Assembly (NCBI RefSeq): GCF_000400935.1
Contig: NC_021280.1
Span: 868,001 to 932,000 of the forward strand
Reading direction: 5' to 3'
From: Spiroplasma chrysopicola DF-1
Lineage (GTDB): Bacteria > Bacillota_I > Bacilli_A > Mycoplasmatales > Mycoplasmataceae
DNA length: 64,000 nucleotides
Shown: piece after piece, positions 19,956-30,177 of the stretch
How the letters are laid out: each line of letters opens with the position of its first letter
Numbering within the stretch: position 1 is the first letter of the stretch
Translations under genes and position numbers: made by a program
The notes under the pieces: model-generated
The model's database searches: none
Told to the model about the DNA's origin: nothing
Seen by the model: the letters and a program-made list of their open reading frames with translations, nothing else

Positions 19956-22635
19956 TGTTTCTCTCCTCTTTTAAAATAATTTCATATGTTTGAATTTGAT
20001 ATTTTTTTAGTGAATCATTTTTAATATTAGTTTCGTTTTCTTTTTCTAATAAATTAACCTTATTAATTTGTTGAATATTTGCTGGTAAATTCTCAAAAGA
20101 AAACTTAATTTCATTACAACTAGCATTAAAACCTCGGACAATTATTGTGTTATTTCTTTCGGATTTTTTAACGGCCTTAATAACAAAATTTGGATTTTCA
20201 AATAATTTTAAATCAGTTTTTGTTGTTAAATCAAGTTCTTCTAAATTAGCTAATAAAAACCGATCAGCATGTTTATATACTGAATTATAGGTTTGTTGTT
20301 GGTAAAATACAACTGGCGTATTTGCCTGTTCAGCTTTATTTCAAAGATTATTATCTGCTGATACAAATCATTGTAAATTAAAGGTTAAAGTCGTTAATAA
20401 CTGTGCATCTGGGGTATTAACTGAAATTTCGTTAACCCCAGATGCTCGCCCTGGCCGATTAATCAAATTATTTCGACCTAAGAAGGGAACTGAACGGAAT
20501 AAGGTAATTCATAGTGTTGAATAATGATCATCATTAATTACTTCATATTCATTATTACCCCGTGTCAAATATCCCACTTTGATTATATCATCTGTTAAAT
20601 AAACAAATGATTCATTTGTTTCAATTGCTACAGGTTTTTCTTTTCATTGTTCTTTTTCTCAATTTTTTAAATCTTCTGTTAAAATAACTGGTCTTTCAAT
20701 TGTTCCGTAAGCTTGATTAGCATAAGAATTATTTGTCATAAATGGCGCTGTCGCATTAATTCTTCAACGAATTTCGCGGGCGACATTTTTTGTTGTTATT
20801 TCTAATTCAATAAAATCAGTATTATTAATAGCAAATTTCAATTCAAACTGTTGTTTTATCATTTTTCCTTGTTCATGACTAGGGATTAAATATGTATTAT
20901 TTAAAACAAGTTGATAATAATCTTGGTATTGTCGAAAGTCATATTTTGTTTTGAAAAGTTGACTAACTGGTCCTGGTTGTTGATGAGATGGAGAATAATC
21001 ATAAGAATCACCCATATCATAATCTGCTTCTAATAAAAATTGCTTTTTATAAAGCCTGCATGTTTTCAAATCATAAATATCTAAACTTCCATCTGGATTA
21101 ATTGTAAATTCTCAATGTTTTGTTTTAAGTTTTGCTATGTTAACCAAACGATTATTATAATTTGCTGTCTTTGTAACTTTAAATTTACTGATTGTAAATA
21201 ACGGCAAATCAAGATCTAGTAATAAAACTTTATTTTGATAAAATCCTTCTCTTTGAACATGTTTCTCACCATTATTTGTTGCCACAACATCATAACCACC
21301 ATCACAGTAATTTTGTTCTAATAAGACAAAATTAACAGCTTCTTCAGTCGCAAGATGAATTGCAAATTTTTTAAGTTTGGTAAATAAAGTAACCTCATAA
21401 TTTTGTTTATTTTGGTTTTGGGTAATTCTAGGATTAAAAATTAAAAACTCTTCATTTTTTAACTGGTGATAATAACTATAGGTTTTTAATAATTTTGTTG
21501 TTGAACTAGCAATTAAATCATTTGTCCGATCAAGGCGATTAGCGATATCACGGTTAGTTTCATCACTATTGCATCCCCCTAATGAGTCATGCGCTTGTGA
21601 TGTTGTCAATAATTTTAAAATCTCACGAATTAATTCAGCAGGATAAGTTCCTCCCATCATATGGTAATAAGTCGCTAATGGTTCAAAAGCATTATATAAA
21701 CTATATTCAACTGCCTTGGTTTTAATTTTTAGATCCACGCGTTGTGAACCAATCGTTTTATGAACTCTAGCAAAAGCTGAGGATTTTAGTTCCCCGCTAA
21801 CTGTTGCTAAATTAGTAAATTGATTATCAGCAAAATATTCATCATAATCTGCTAATTTTCATGCATGTTCTTGGTCCAAGTCATTTAGTTTATCAATGAA
21901 TTCAGCTAATAATTTTGAAATAGGGGCTTGGTCACCCCCAAATGGTAATAAGATATTATTTGTTACTTTTATTTTTGCTTTTAGTGTATTTAAAATATCA
22001 CTAAAACTTGTTAAAAATAACTGTGCTTCTGTTACAAGATTTTCGCTTGTTAGTCTTTGATATGGAAAATGGCTTCCCATTACTCAATAACCAAAATAGA
22101 AATTGTAAGCGAGGATTTTTGTCCCATCAAGCCCTTCCCATCAGTGGATTGTTCCCTGTTCTAGATCAGCTGGACGGGCTCCTCGTCAATAAATAAATTG
22201 ATTTAAACCAAACTGGCGATAAATTTGGGGCATTTGTGAAGTATGCCCAAATGAATCTGGCACATAAGCTGTTGCTAAATATTGACCATGATATTTTTCA
22301 ACTAAAGTAATTCCAAGTAATAAATTCCGAACAATTGATTCAGATGTTAAATTAAAGAAATCTGGTTGTGTGTATCACGGTCCAACAATTAATTTTTTGG
22401 ATGCTAACGCCTTAAATAAAATAGCGTTATTATCATCTTTAAAATATGTTAGATAATCTTCAATGATTGATGTTTGTCCATCATATGTAAAACTAAAACA
22501 ATTCGGATTCTGATGATATAACTTTAAATATTCTAATAAATTAGCTGATAAAAAAACATCCGAATCTTGTTTTGTAAAATATCATTCTTTATCTCAATGG
22601 GTATGTGGTACAACGGTAATTGTTCATTTTTTCAT
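19936..22635 (-). CDS. GH38 alpha-mannosidase (MngB-like)
   Basis: The protein has 899 residues, the length of E. coli MngB. The N-terminal PHTHWDKEWY motif carries the zinc-binding His and Asp, and the catalytic nucleophile Asp is in YVPDSFGHTSQMPQ near residue 150. There is no signal peptide, so the enzyme should be cytosolic. Such enzymes hydrolyse alpha-mannosides, and in MngB the substrate is 2-O-(6-phospho-mannosyl)-glycerate delivered by a PTS. The same arrangement (PTS plus GH38) is present here, so a phosphorylated mannoside is the probable substrate; glycerate itself is not shown. The ATG at 22635 follows AGGATA. About ten TGA Trp codons occur. The 3' end overlaps the EIIA start. 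Confidence 0.9.
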
Positions 22636-22652
22636 TTTGCAATATCCTATTC

Positions 22653-24500
22653 TTAATCTTTTTTTATTTTAACACCAACAACTGACGGATCTTTTTTATT
22701 TTTTTTACGACGGAATAAATTAGTAAATGAAATTCATCCTCTTTGAATTGAATAACCTCAGTCTACAAAGTAATTTTTAATTCCTGTTCCAATTCAAATT
22801 CAATATTCTTTTGTACTTTGAATTCGATTTTGCCAAGTTCTTTTGAATCAATGATTCATTTTTTCCCCAGCTAATTTTGGTTTTGTAAATAATAATTTTA
22901 AATTATTTTTAGCATTTTTACGAGCTATTTTACGTGATAATTTTTCTTCTTTCAATAATTCAGCTTCTTCACCTTTGATTTTTGGTTTTAATAACCCCGC
23001 AATAACAGCTGTTGTTACTACTCCGGCTAAAATAGCTAAAATTCATGCCATTGGTCAAAATGGAGCTGAATTCTGTTGAATATATCCTAAAAAAGTTCCT
23101 AACGGTGATCCTAATCCGGCTGCAAATTTAACATCTCATAATGTTACTAGAATCGCAGCAACAACTGAACCGACAATATTAGCCGGAATAATACGAATTG
23201 GATCAGCAGCAGCAAATGGAATTGCTCCTTCTGTAATTCCAACCATTCCTGTTCCAAAAGCCGCTTTCCCCATAATTCTTTGATTTTTTGGGTAACGATT
23301 TTTAAAGATAATAGTTGATAATCACATTCCTAGTGGTGGTACCGAAATTGCGGCTTGGGTTGCTGTTCCGGGAATAAAGTTTGCATCTCAGAATGTTTTC
23401 CCTTCCGCCATTGCTTGCGCTAATGTTTGGTAAAATATAACTGTTCCAAAAACTAAAGCGGTTTTATTTAATGGCCCTCCTAAATCGAAGGCAATCATTA
23501 TTGCAACAACAATCGCAATAATAATTCCTGTTGAGGCAAATTTTTCTTGTAAAGCACTTAAACCATCAAACATTCCTAATACTAAACCTGCAATTGGTGC
23601 TCCAATAACAAATTTAACAAAAGTTGCCATAATAAATGTTGCTAAAATTGGAATAATCATCAATGGAACAATTGGTTGTAAAACTTTTGGTCAACGAATA
23701 ATTTTTAATAATTGAACTAAGTATCCACTTAAAAGTCCAACGACAATTGCGCCAATGAAACCAGCTCCTGGTTCAATTGGAGAATTAGTTGTTCCAACTG
23801 TTACATCAATTCCTAACATTTTATTATCATTAATAATTCATCCAGCAATCATTGCTGGAGCTAATCCTGGCTTATCCGCAATTGAATAAGCAGTAAACCC
23901 AGCAAATAATGGGATCATTAGTTTAAATCCTAAAGCTCCAACATCCATCATAAATTGGGGTAGTTTTCTTGTTCCCAATACTCAATTTTGGCCATAATCA
24001 CCATAATTATCTACATATTCGGTTTGAAAAGCACATAGATTGGCAATCGCCATTAGAATCCCGGCCGCAATTGTCATCGGAATCATTCATGAAATCCCTG
24101 TCATCAAATGCGATAGCATTCCTCTTTTTTTTGTTGTTCCAAAAGTAACAGCCCCCACTTTTGTTCCTTTTTTTCCGTGAATAGTGCCTTGTTCTAAAGC
24201 TGTTTCAATTAACTGGGCTGGATTTTTGATGGCAAAATTAACTCCTGTTTTAAAAAGTTTTTTATCATTAAAACGGGATAAATCAATTTTGACATCAGCA
24301 GCAATAATAACAAGATCCGCTTGGGCAATTTGTTCAGGGGTTAAGACATTTTCGGCCCCAATTGTTCCTTGCGTTTCAACAATAATTTCAAAACCCTTCT
24401 CACTGGCTGCTTTTTTTAAACTATCAGCGGCCATATAAGTATGGGCAACTCCCGCCGCACAAGCGGTAATTGCCACAATTTTTATTTTATCTGTTGTCAT
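22653..24500 (-). CDS. PTS fructose-family EIIBC transporter
   Basis: The protein has 615 residues. The EIIB domain comes first, with its phosphorylated Cys at residue 14 in ITACAAGVAHTYMAA. After a linker of about 30 residues the EIIC domain follows, with about nine helices and motifs such as DLGGPLNKTA and TEGAIPFAAADP. It has no EIIA domain; a separate EIIA gene is in the same operon. It imports and phosphorylates a sugar or glycoside, by context probably a mannoside like that taken up by MngA. After the last helix there is an unusual tail of about 110 residues that is very basic and Trp-rich (many TGA) with KKNKKDPSVVGVKIKKD at the end. Confidence 0.9.
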
Positions 24501-24518
24501 TTTTTTGTCTCCTTTCTA

Positions 24519-25313
24519 CTAACTACTAAAATCAAAATCAAGGTAAAACTTAATTGGATCATAACCAAATTTGGCTATTGGAGAAAATGATACTAAAAAT
24601 CGTACAGTATATATTTGTGATGATTCTTTTTCATACGGTTTAACTATTGTAATAATATTATTTTTATCATCCAAATTAAACATTTTTCCATTCGACCAAA
24701 GTTTTTGAATATTTAAATATGAATAGTTTTCACCCTGACCAGAGTCAGCGTTCTGGTTATCATTTTTAAAGCGAACAATGTTATTATCACCATTTGTTCA
24801 TTTAAAATCTTCCATTGTATTACTATCATCTTGGTAATCAAATATCCATTTTTCTTGGGTTTCTGGCCCTACTTGTGCTGCTTTTAAATTTGCTATCCTT
24901 GTTGTAAAATAGTAATTTTGAAATAAGCTAGCATCAATATTTTTGTTTTGATAAAAACTGTCTTCTTCTCCTGTTATGTTTTTTTGTTCTTTAACATTTG
25001 TTGTAATATAATTGCTAGCAAGATTAGTAATGGCATCGGAAGCAGTTCGCGCATGCGCAATTGAATCTTGCTGAGTTGGGTCTTGTAAATCACTAACTAC
25101 TGGTTTTGGCATTGGAAGAGCCGCAATTGTTCCAGGATTAGTGATTTCTCCGACTGAGGATGTTTGATATCCCGCTTGCTCTTGCAAACGATTCATTATT
25201 TGATAAATTGTTTCAACATTTAAAGGGGGTGTTCCTCATGAACACGCAATTAAAGTTGTTGCAGTTGTATTAAGTAAAGTAACCATTGGCAAGACTAAAA
25301 GTAATTTTCGCAT
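24519..25313 (-). CDS. Lipoprotein of the mannoside operon
   Basis: The protein has 264 residues. The signal peptide is MRKLLLVLPMVTLLN, then T-T-A-T-T-L-I-A-C with the lipid-accepting Cys at residue 24. The mature part is hydrophilic and Gln/Asn-rich, with no transmembrane helix and no motif I can name. The ATG at 25313 follows a perfect AGGAGG. Its position between the regulator and the PTS gene, in the same direction with an 18-base gap to the EIIBC, suggests a surface role in binding or presenting the glycoside. That is inferred from context only. Confidence 0.8.
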
Positions 25314-25373
25314 AATGTTGCCTCCTTTCATATTTACATTTTAACTTATTAGAATAATTTAAAAAAGAAAAAT

Positions 25374-25405
25374 AAAAAAAATGGAATCTTATTCCATTTT
25401 TTTTA
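25374..25405 (-). terminator. Terminator after the RpiR-type regulator gene
   Basis: On the minus strand AAAAAATGGAAT, a three-base loop and ATTCCATTTTTTTT. It overlaps the regulator's TAA stop at 25403-25405, so downstream operon genes would need read-through or their own promoter. Confidence 0.75.
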
Positions 25406-26275
25406 TTTTTCAATCCTTTTATTATCATGCCAACTATTCATTTCTTGTAAAAAGCTATCTTTCTCATCAATTAGTTTTTTGTTTTTAATATAAAAAAGGT
25501 TTTTTAGATAATCAGTAAAAAAGAGAAAACTTCATAATGGTGAAAAAATTAAATTATCCTCTAAATCATTAATCCGACGAATTTGATTATCTATAAAAAT
25601 TGATAAATTGGTATATTTATTCAACTCTGAATTTAAATTACTTGTTATTAACACAACTTGGCCGGGGATTTGTTCTCTTCTAAATAATTTTAATAATTGT
25701 AAATGAAAATCATTTAGCCCTCGCATTGAAAAAATTATTAAAACATCATTTTTTGTCATCGATAATACTGTTTTAGTAATATTTTTTCCCCGTTCCAAAA
25801 TTTGAGTGACCAACCCAAAATGGGTTAACATCCCACATAAATCTGTTAACGCAATTAAACTATGACCCGCCCCAAAAGCATAAATTATTTTTGCTTGCGA
25901 TAAAATAGTAATTAATTGGTCAAATTTTGCTTGTTGATCTTGAAACATCACAACATTAATATTATTCGAAACTTGATAATTGTCTTGAATTAATGTTAAA
26001 ACTTGTGAATTACAACTATTTTTATCATTTTTTTTGGTAATTAAACTAACACCATGTAAAATTCCTAATTTAAAAATATATTCTTTTAAGCCCGAAACAT
26101 TTAATTTTTTAAAAAAACCATAAATAAAACTCATACCAACACCATATTTTTGGCTTAAAGTCTGAAGATTTGAATTAATTAAAAAATCATAGTTATTTAT
26201 TGTAAAATAATAAAAATCTAATTCCCGGCCTGCTAACATGCTTAAATCTAAAAAAACATCATTATTTGAAACCAT
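25403..26275 (-). CDS. RpiR/MurR-type transcription regulator
   Basis: The protein has 290 residues. The N-terminal half has the RpiR helix-turn-helix pattern (LQTLSQKYGVGMSFIYGFFKK, with a preceding helical domain). The C-terminal half has a SIS sugar-phosphate-binding domain with IYAFGAGHSLIALTD and LIIFSMRG. Regulators of this class sense a phosphorylated sugar and control nearby transport and breakdown genes. Here it heads the lipoprotein/PTS/mannosidase/EIIA/kinase series, so it probably senses mannose 6-phosphate or a related ester. The ATG at 26275 follows GGAGG at 6 bases. One TGA Trp at 25532 shortens the protein in a standard-code reading. Confidence 0.88.
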
Positions 26276-26490
26276 TTTTTACCTCCAAAGCATTACTATT
26301 AAAATTGGTGGAAAATTAATAAAAATTAATTTTAAATTGATAAAAATGCTTTAAAAGCTCAATTGTTGATAACTATTATAACTATTCCATCGATAAATGT
26401 AGCAATTACTAATTAATATTTTAATCTTATTAATAATATCATTTAATTCTTGGAAATTTAATACATCTTTTGATATTATTCAACAATAAA
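26276..26490. promoter_or_regulatory. Leader and promoter region of the mannoside regulator
   Basis: On the minus strand a TATAAT box (about 26384-26389) with TTGCTA 19 bases upstream could be the promoter. In the leader, arms AAAGCATT (26287-26294) and AATGCTTT (26345-26352) can pair around the ribosome site. A minus-strand frame open to about 26515 and ending with TAA at 26351-26353 also crosses this region. Confidence 0.35.
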
Positions 26491-26491
26491 A

Positions 26492-26515
26492 AACACTTAT
26501 CAAATAATAAGTGTT
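26492..26515 (-). terminator. Terminator of the tRNA operon
   Basis: Nine-base arms AACACTTAT / ATAAGTGTT with a six-base loop, followed by TTTTTTATT on the minus strand. It lies 19 bases past the CCA end of tRNA-Leu. Confidence 0.85.
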
Positions 26516-26533
26516 GAAGGTTAATTTTAAATT

Positions 26534-26618
26534 TGGTCCGGGTTAAGGGACTTGAACCCCCACGAGTTACCCCGCCAGATCCTAAGTCTGGTGCGTCTGC
26601 CAATTCCGCCAAACCCGG
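26534..26618 (-). tRNA. tRNA-Leu (UAG)
   Basis: An 85-base class II tRNA with 7-base acceptor CCGGGTT / AACCCGG, discriminator A and encoded CCA. The anticodon stem is CCAGA / TCTGG with loop CTTAGGA, giving anticodon UAG. A long variable arm and the GGTTCAAGTCC T-arm are present. It is the last gene of the cluster. Confidence 0.95.
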
Positions 26619-26637
26619 AGAATCTTTTTTTATAAAA

Positions 26638-26713
26638 TGGTCTCCTGTGCAGGACTTGAACCTACGACCTACTGGTTAAAAGCCAGCAGCTCTACCGACT
26701 GAGCTAACAGGAG
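26638..26713 (-). tRNA. tRNA-Lys (UUU)
   Basis: 76 bases with acceptor CTCCTGT / ACAGGAG, discriminator A and encoded CCA. The anticodon loop is CTTTTAA between GCTGG and CCAGT, giving UUU. D-arm GTTAGCTCAG and T-arm GGTTCAAGTCC are standard. Confidence 0.96.
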
Positions 26714-26751
26714 ATAGTATTTTTTTGGTAATTTTTAATCATTAATTTTAA

Positions 26752-26827
<76 letters not shown>

Positions 26828-26842
26828 ACTTAAAATAAAAAA

Positions 26843-26918
26843 TGGTCGGGTGTAACGGACTTGAACCGCTGACCACCTGCTTGTAAGGCAGACGCTCTCC
26901 CAACTGAGCTAACACCCG
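26843..26918 (-). tRNA. tRNA-Val (UAC)
   Basis: 76 bases with acceptor CGGGTGT / ACACCCG, encoded CCA, and anticodon loop CTTACAA between TCTGC and GCAGG, giving UAC. Confidence 0.96.
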
Positions 26919-26922
26919 AAAA

Positions 26923-26998
26923 TGGTGACCTGTACGGGGTTTGAACCCGTGAATGCATGCGTGAAAGGCATGTGTGTTAACCGCTTCACCAACAGGCC
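26923..26998 (-). tRNA. tRNA-Glu (UUC)
   Basis: 76 bases with acceptor GGCCTGT / ACAGGTC (one G-T pair), encoded CCA, and anticodon loop CTTTCAC between CATGC and GCATG, giving UUC. It begins only five bases after the tRNA-Val 5' end. Confidence 0.95.
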
Positions 26999-27025
26999 GG
27001 ATAAAATTTTTGTCAAAAAAAATAA

Positions 27026-27101
27026 TGGCGCCTAGTGTAGGGCTCGAACCTACGACCTGCCGGTTAACAGCCGGATGCTCTGCCAACTGAGCTAACTAGG
27101 C
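27026..27101 (-). tRNA. tRNA-Asn (GUU)
   Basis: 76 bases with acceptor GCCTAGT / ACTAGGC, discriminator G, encoded CCA, and anticodon loop CTGTTAA between TCCGG and CCGGC, giving GUU. It is the first gene after the promoter. Confidence 0.96.
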
Positions 27102-27126
27102 ATTATTGTGATTTTTAACCTTTTTT

Positions 27127-27156
27127 ATTATATACTAAAAAAGTAAATACTAGCAA
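27127..27156 (-). promoter_or_regulatory. Promoter of the tRNA operon
   Basis: On the minus strand TTGCTA (27151-27156), an 18-base spacer and TATAAT (27127-27132), with tRNA-Asn starting 25 bases downstream. It is one of the clearest promoters in the window. Confidence 0.8.
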
Positions 27157-27213
27157 CTATTTTTGTAAATTTTTAGTTTTTTTTCAAAAAATAAAACAAT
27201 TTTAAAGGAAAAT

Positions 27214-27241
27214 AAAAAGCAAGATCAATATCTTACTTTTT
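27214..27241 (-). terminator. Terminator of the YczE-like gene
   Basis: On the minus strand AAAAGTAAGATA, a short loop and TCTTGCTTTTTATTTT, just after the stop at 27251. Confidence 0.7.
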
Positions 27242-27250
27242 ATAAGCCAA

Positions 27251-28387
27251 CTATTTAATAATTTTATCAATTAATTCAGCATCATCAAATTCCTCAATAA
27301 ATGTTTCTTTAATCATAACATTATATTTCTTTAAAATATTATCTTGTAAAATCGTTCATTTCAATTTTGTTTTTTTATCAGGATTATCATAACGAAATTC
27401 CCGAATAACTTCCCGACGTAACTTGCGGTAAAGTTTACGGTTAACATCAATTAATTCAATTTTAATATAACGTTCAAGGGTAACAACAATTAACCCAATT
27501 AATGGTCCTGCAAAAAAGGCCATTAAAATTGTTGCATAACTAACTCAACTATAGAGATGACTTAACCGTTCAGAAATTGGATATTGACCAAGAAATAAAA
27601 TTCCTAATCCAACCACTAATAAGACCATATCAACAATTACCCGACAAGCGGCATAAGGAACTTTTGTAATCAATGCTAGTTCCCCAGAAAGACCATTATA
27701 TGGACCCTCTAGCATTTTTGTTGAAACTATAATCGCTAAACCTAAACAAAACAATAAATAACTAGCTCATAAAATTCAACTTCTAATTCATTCATTTCAC
27801 TGGGCCTGAGAGCCAGTAATGTGGGAAGGATCTAACGGTTTAATTGTCTCTGCTGGATTAATAATTAAAACATTTAATTGCACAGCAGCAGGTCATAAAA
27901 AGACCGGTACTAAATCTAATATCATTTTAAAAATTTCATCATAAATTAACGTTAAAGTTAATCGCTTTTTACGGTGAAATTGAATTAATTTAATTACTTT
28001 AAATAGAACAACAAATAATCAGAAACCAAGATATACAACAACTAGCATTATTGCATAATATTCTTCAACATTATCCCCACCCTTTGTCCAAATATCAGCA
28101 ATTAAAGCAAAGACTATTAAATCTTCATTAACAACTCCTAAATTTAAGTCCATATATAAAGAAACGCTTAATCCAAAAATATAAACCCCAACTAAATAAA
28201 AGAAAATTCGAAAAGACATTGATCGTCAATGTGCTTTAAAAAAGATTCTCTTTTCATTAACATATAGGCGAAATGCTTTTGATGATTGACCAAAGTCTTT
28301 TAAATTTAAGTATTTTCGCTTTTTGTTACGTTTTTCTCGTGCTATCTTTTCTTTTTTTATTTTTATTTTGCGTTCATTAATTCTCAT
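27251..28387 (-). CDS. YczE/YyaS/YitT-family membrane protein
   Basis: The protein has 378 residues. A basic 60-residue N-terminus (many Lys/Arg) precedes the membrane core. The first repeat reads LVGVYIFGLSVSLYMDLNLGVV, and the second has LGLAIIVSTKMLEGPYNGLSG followed by a helix ending FFAGPLIGLIV. Both fit the YczE family, whose core is a duplicated unit with an N-L-G-V turn. The function is not established; YczE in Bacillus is linked to surfactin production. A soluble tail of about 100 residues follows. The extended N- and C-terminal parts are not usual for the family. The ATG at 28387 follows GGAGAA. Confidence 0.75.
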
Positions 28388-28468
28388 CTTTTTTCTCCAT
28401 TATAAGTTTATCATAATTGCCATTTTGCTTCCTCCCTAATCATGTAAGTTTTCTAAAATTATTTACAC

Positions 28469-28501
28469 AAAATAAAAAGAGCTATGAAAAACTCTTATTT
28501 T
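28469..28501 (-). terminator. Terminator of the purine permease gene
   Basis: On the minus strand AAAATAAGAG, a ten-base loop and CTCTTTTTATTTT, eight bases after the permease stop. Confidence 0.75.
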
Positions 28502-28509
28502 CTGATTTC

Positions 28510-29943
28510 CTACTGGACAAAGGCAAAGGCAATGAAATATCCAATAAAGAATAAATCTAATACATAGATTGGAATCCCAACTCCTTTTCCTTTGTTACAA
28601 ATTAAACTCACAATAGCATAAAAGATAAAGCCCACAGCAATTCCGTTTGTAATTGAGAAAGTTACAATCATAATAATAATCGTAAAAAAGGCTGAAATAG
28701 CAAATTCTGGTTTAAGCCATTCAATATCCTTAATTTGCATAATCATTAATGAACCGACGAAAATAGTTGCGGCCCCAACAATTGCTGGAGTAATTAATTT
28801 AAAAACTGGAAATAAAGCAATTGCCACTAAAAACATTAGGGCCGTAATAATTGAAGAAAAACCTGTTCTTGCTCCTTGTGAAACTCCTGTTGTTGATTCA
28901 ACAAAAGTTGTTACTGGTGAACATCCAAGAACCCCACCAATTAATGTTCCTGTTGAATCTGCTAATAAAGCCCGCGAATTTAGTTGATATTTATTACCTG
29001 TTTGTTCAGAAATTTGTTCAGAAATTGAATATAATGTTCCTGTTGCATCAAAAAAACAAACAAACAAGAAGACAAAAATCGAAATATACATAATTGGTGA
29101 TGTTCAAATTTCACGATTAGTAAATTCCGCAAATGTTGATTTTATATTACCAGTAAAACCACTAAAATCATCATAACTTCAGCCAGTTCAATGCGAAAAA
29201 TTTTGTTTAATAAAGTCACTTGTTCCTAAATTACCAACCAAAATTGAGACAGCTAAACCTGCAAAGATTGCGATAGCAATCGCTCCAGGGACTTTTTTAA
29301 AGTGTAAAATTAGAATTAAAATTAAAACCCCAAGTCCTAATAAAATAATTGGCCAGTTAGTTTTTAAATCTCCTAAGGCGGCAATTGGTAATCCTCCATT
29401 AACAATGCTCCCCCCTGGTGTTACTGCTGTATCGCCAACTAAACCAATATTATGCAGCCCTAAATAAGCGATAAAAAAGCCAATCCCTGCACCAATCGCT
29501 AATTTTAGTGATTTTGGAATTGAATTAATAATAATAATTCGGACTTTTGTTGCCGAAATAATGCAAAATAATATTGAAGAAATCATCACGGAAATTAAAG
29601 CTCCTTGATAACCAACCCCATTATTTGCTACATTAAAAGTAAAAATGGCATTTAATCCCATTCCAGGAGCTAAACCGACTGGCATATTTGCCGATAACCC
29701 CATAATCAGAGTAGAAAGAAAAGCGGCAATCGCTGTGGCAATAAAGATTCCCCCAAACGCCATATTATGACTAGGATCACCAGGAAAGTTAATATCATTA
29801 GCCACTGATAACATACTTGGTTGCACTGATAAAATATAAATCATTGCTAAAAAAGTTGTTAATCCCCCAATAATTTCTTTTTTAAAAGTAGTTTTTAATT
29901 CATCAAATTTAAAAAACTTTTTAACTTGCTTTGTAATAAACAT
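28510..29943 (-). CDS. AzgA/PbuG-type guanine/hypoxanthine permease
   Basis: The protein has 477 residues with about 12-13 helices. The AzgA subfamily of nucleobase transporters is recognised by the N-terminal KKEIIGGLTTFLAMIYIL, by MPVGLAPGMGLNAIF in the third helix, by FFDATGTL and by the S-P-V-T-T-F-V-E-S motif. These import hypoxanthine, guanine or adenine with protons. Mollicutes cannot make purines, so salvage is essential. A guanine-class purine riboswitch precedes it (29976-30091), which supports guanine/hypoxanthine as substrate and explains regulation. The ATG at 29943 follows AGGAGAA. One TGA Trp falls near 29186 and another at 29092. Confidence 0.93.
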
Positions 29944-29975
29944 TTAATTACTTCTCCTGTCTAGTTAAGAGTAAA

Positions 29976-30091
29976 AATAAAAAACATTAACCCAATTAAT
30001 AAAGTTAATGCTCAAAGCATTAACCTATAGAGTCTTATTTAATGGTAAGACGTAGAGACACTAGACCATATTTCTAGCATATACAGGTTAA
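29976..30091 (-). ncRNA. Purine (guanine-class) riboswitch of the permease gene
   Basis: The aptamer is at 30020-30091 on the minus strand. P1 is TTAACCT paired with AGGTTAA. P2 is CTAGA / TCTAG with loop AATATGG (consensus GATATGG). J2/3 reads GTCTCTAC (consensus GTTTCTAC). P3 is GTCTTA / TAAGAC with loop CCATTAAA, and J3/1 is TCTAT. The C in J3/1 matches the ligand-pairing C74 of guanine riboswitches; adenine ones have U. Downstream, GTTAATGC can pair with GCATTAAC (antiterminator), or CATTAAC can pair with the later GTTAATG to make a hairpin followed by TTTTTT (terminator, 29976-30010). Ligand binding stabilises P1, which shares GGTTAA with the antiterminator, so guanine should switch the gene off. 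Confidence 0.88.
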
Positions 30092-30115
30092 GATATTATT
30101 TACTTCTACTCTTTT

Positions 30116-30144
30116 AATATACCTAATTAAAACGAAAAAAACAA
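30116..30144 (-). promoter_or_regulatory. Promoter of the riboswitch/purine permease transcript
   Basis: On the minus strand TTGTTT (30139-30144), 17-base spacer and TATATT (30116-30121). The aptamer begins about 25 bases downstream. Confidence 0.65.
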
Positions 30145-30177
30145 TTCCTAAAAATCAATTTATTAAATTAATTTCAC

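Noticed and set aside
27026-27101. Attachment site at a tRNA gene
   Set aside because: No duplicated tRNA end or integrase gene was found near the cluster.
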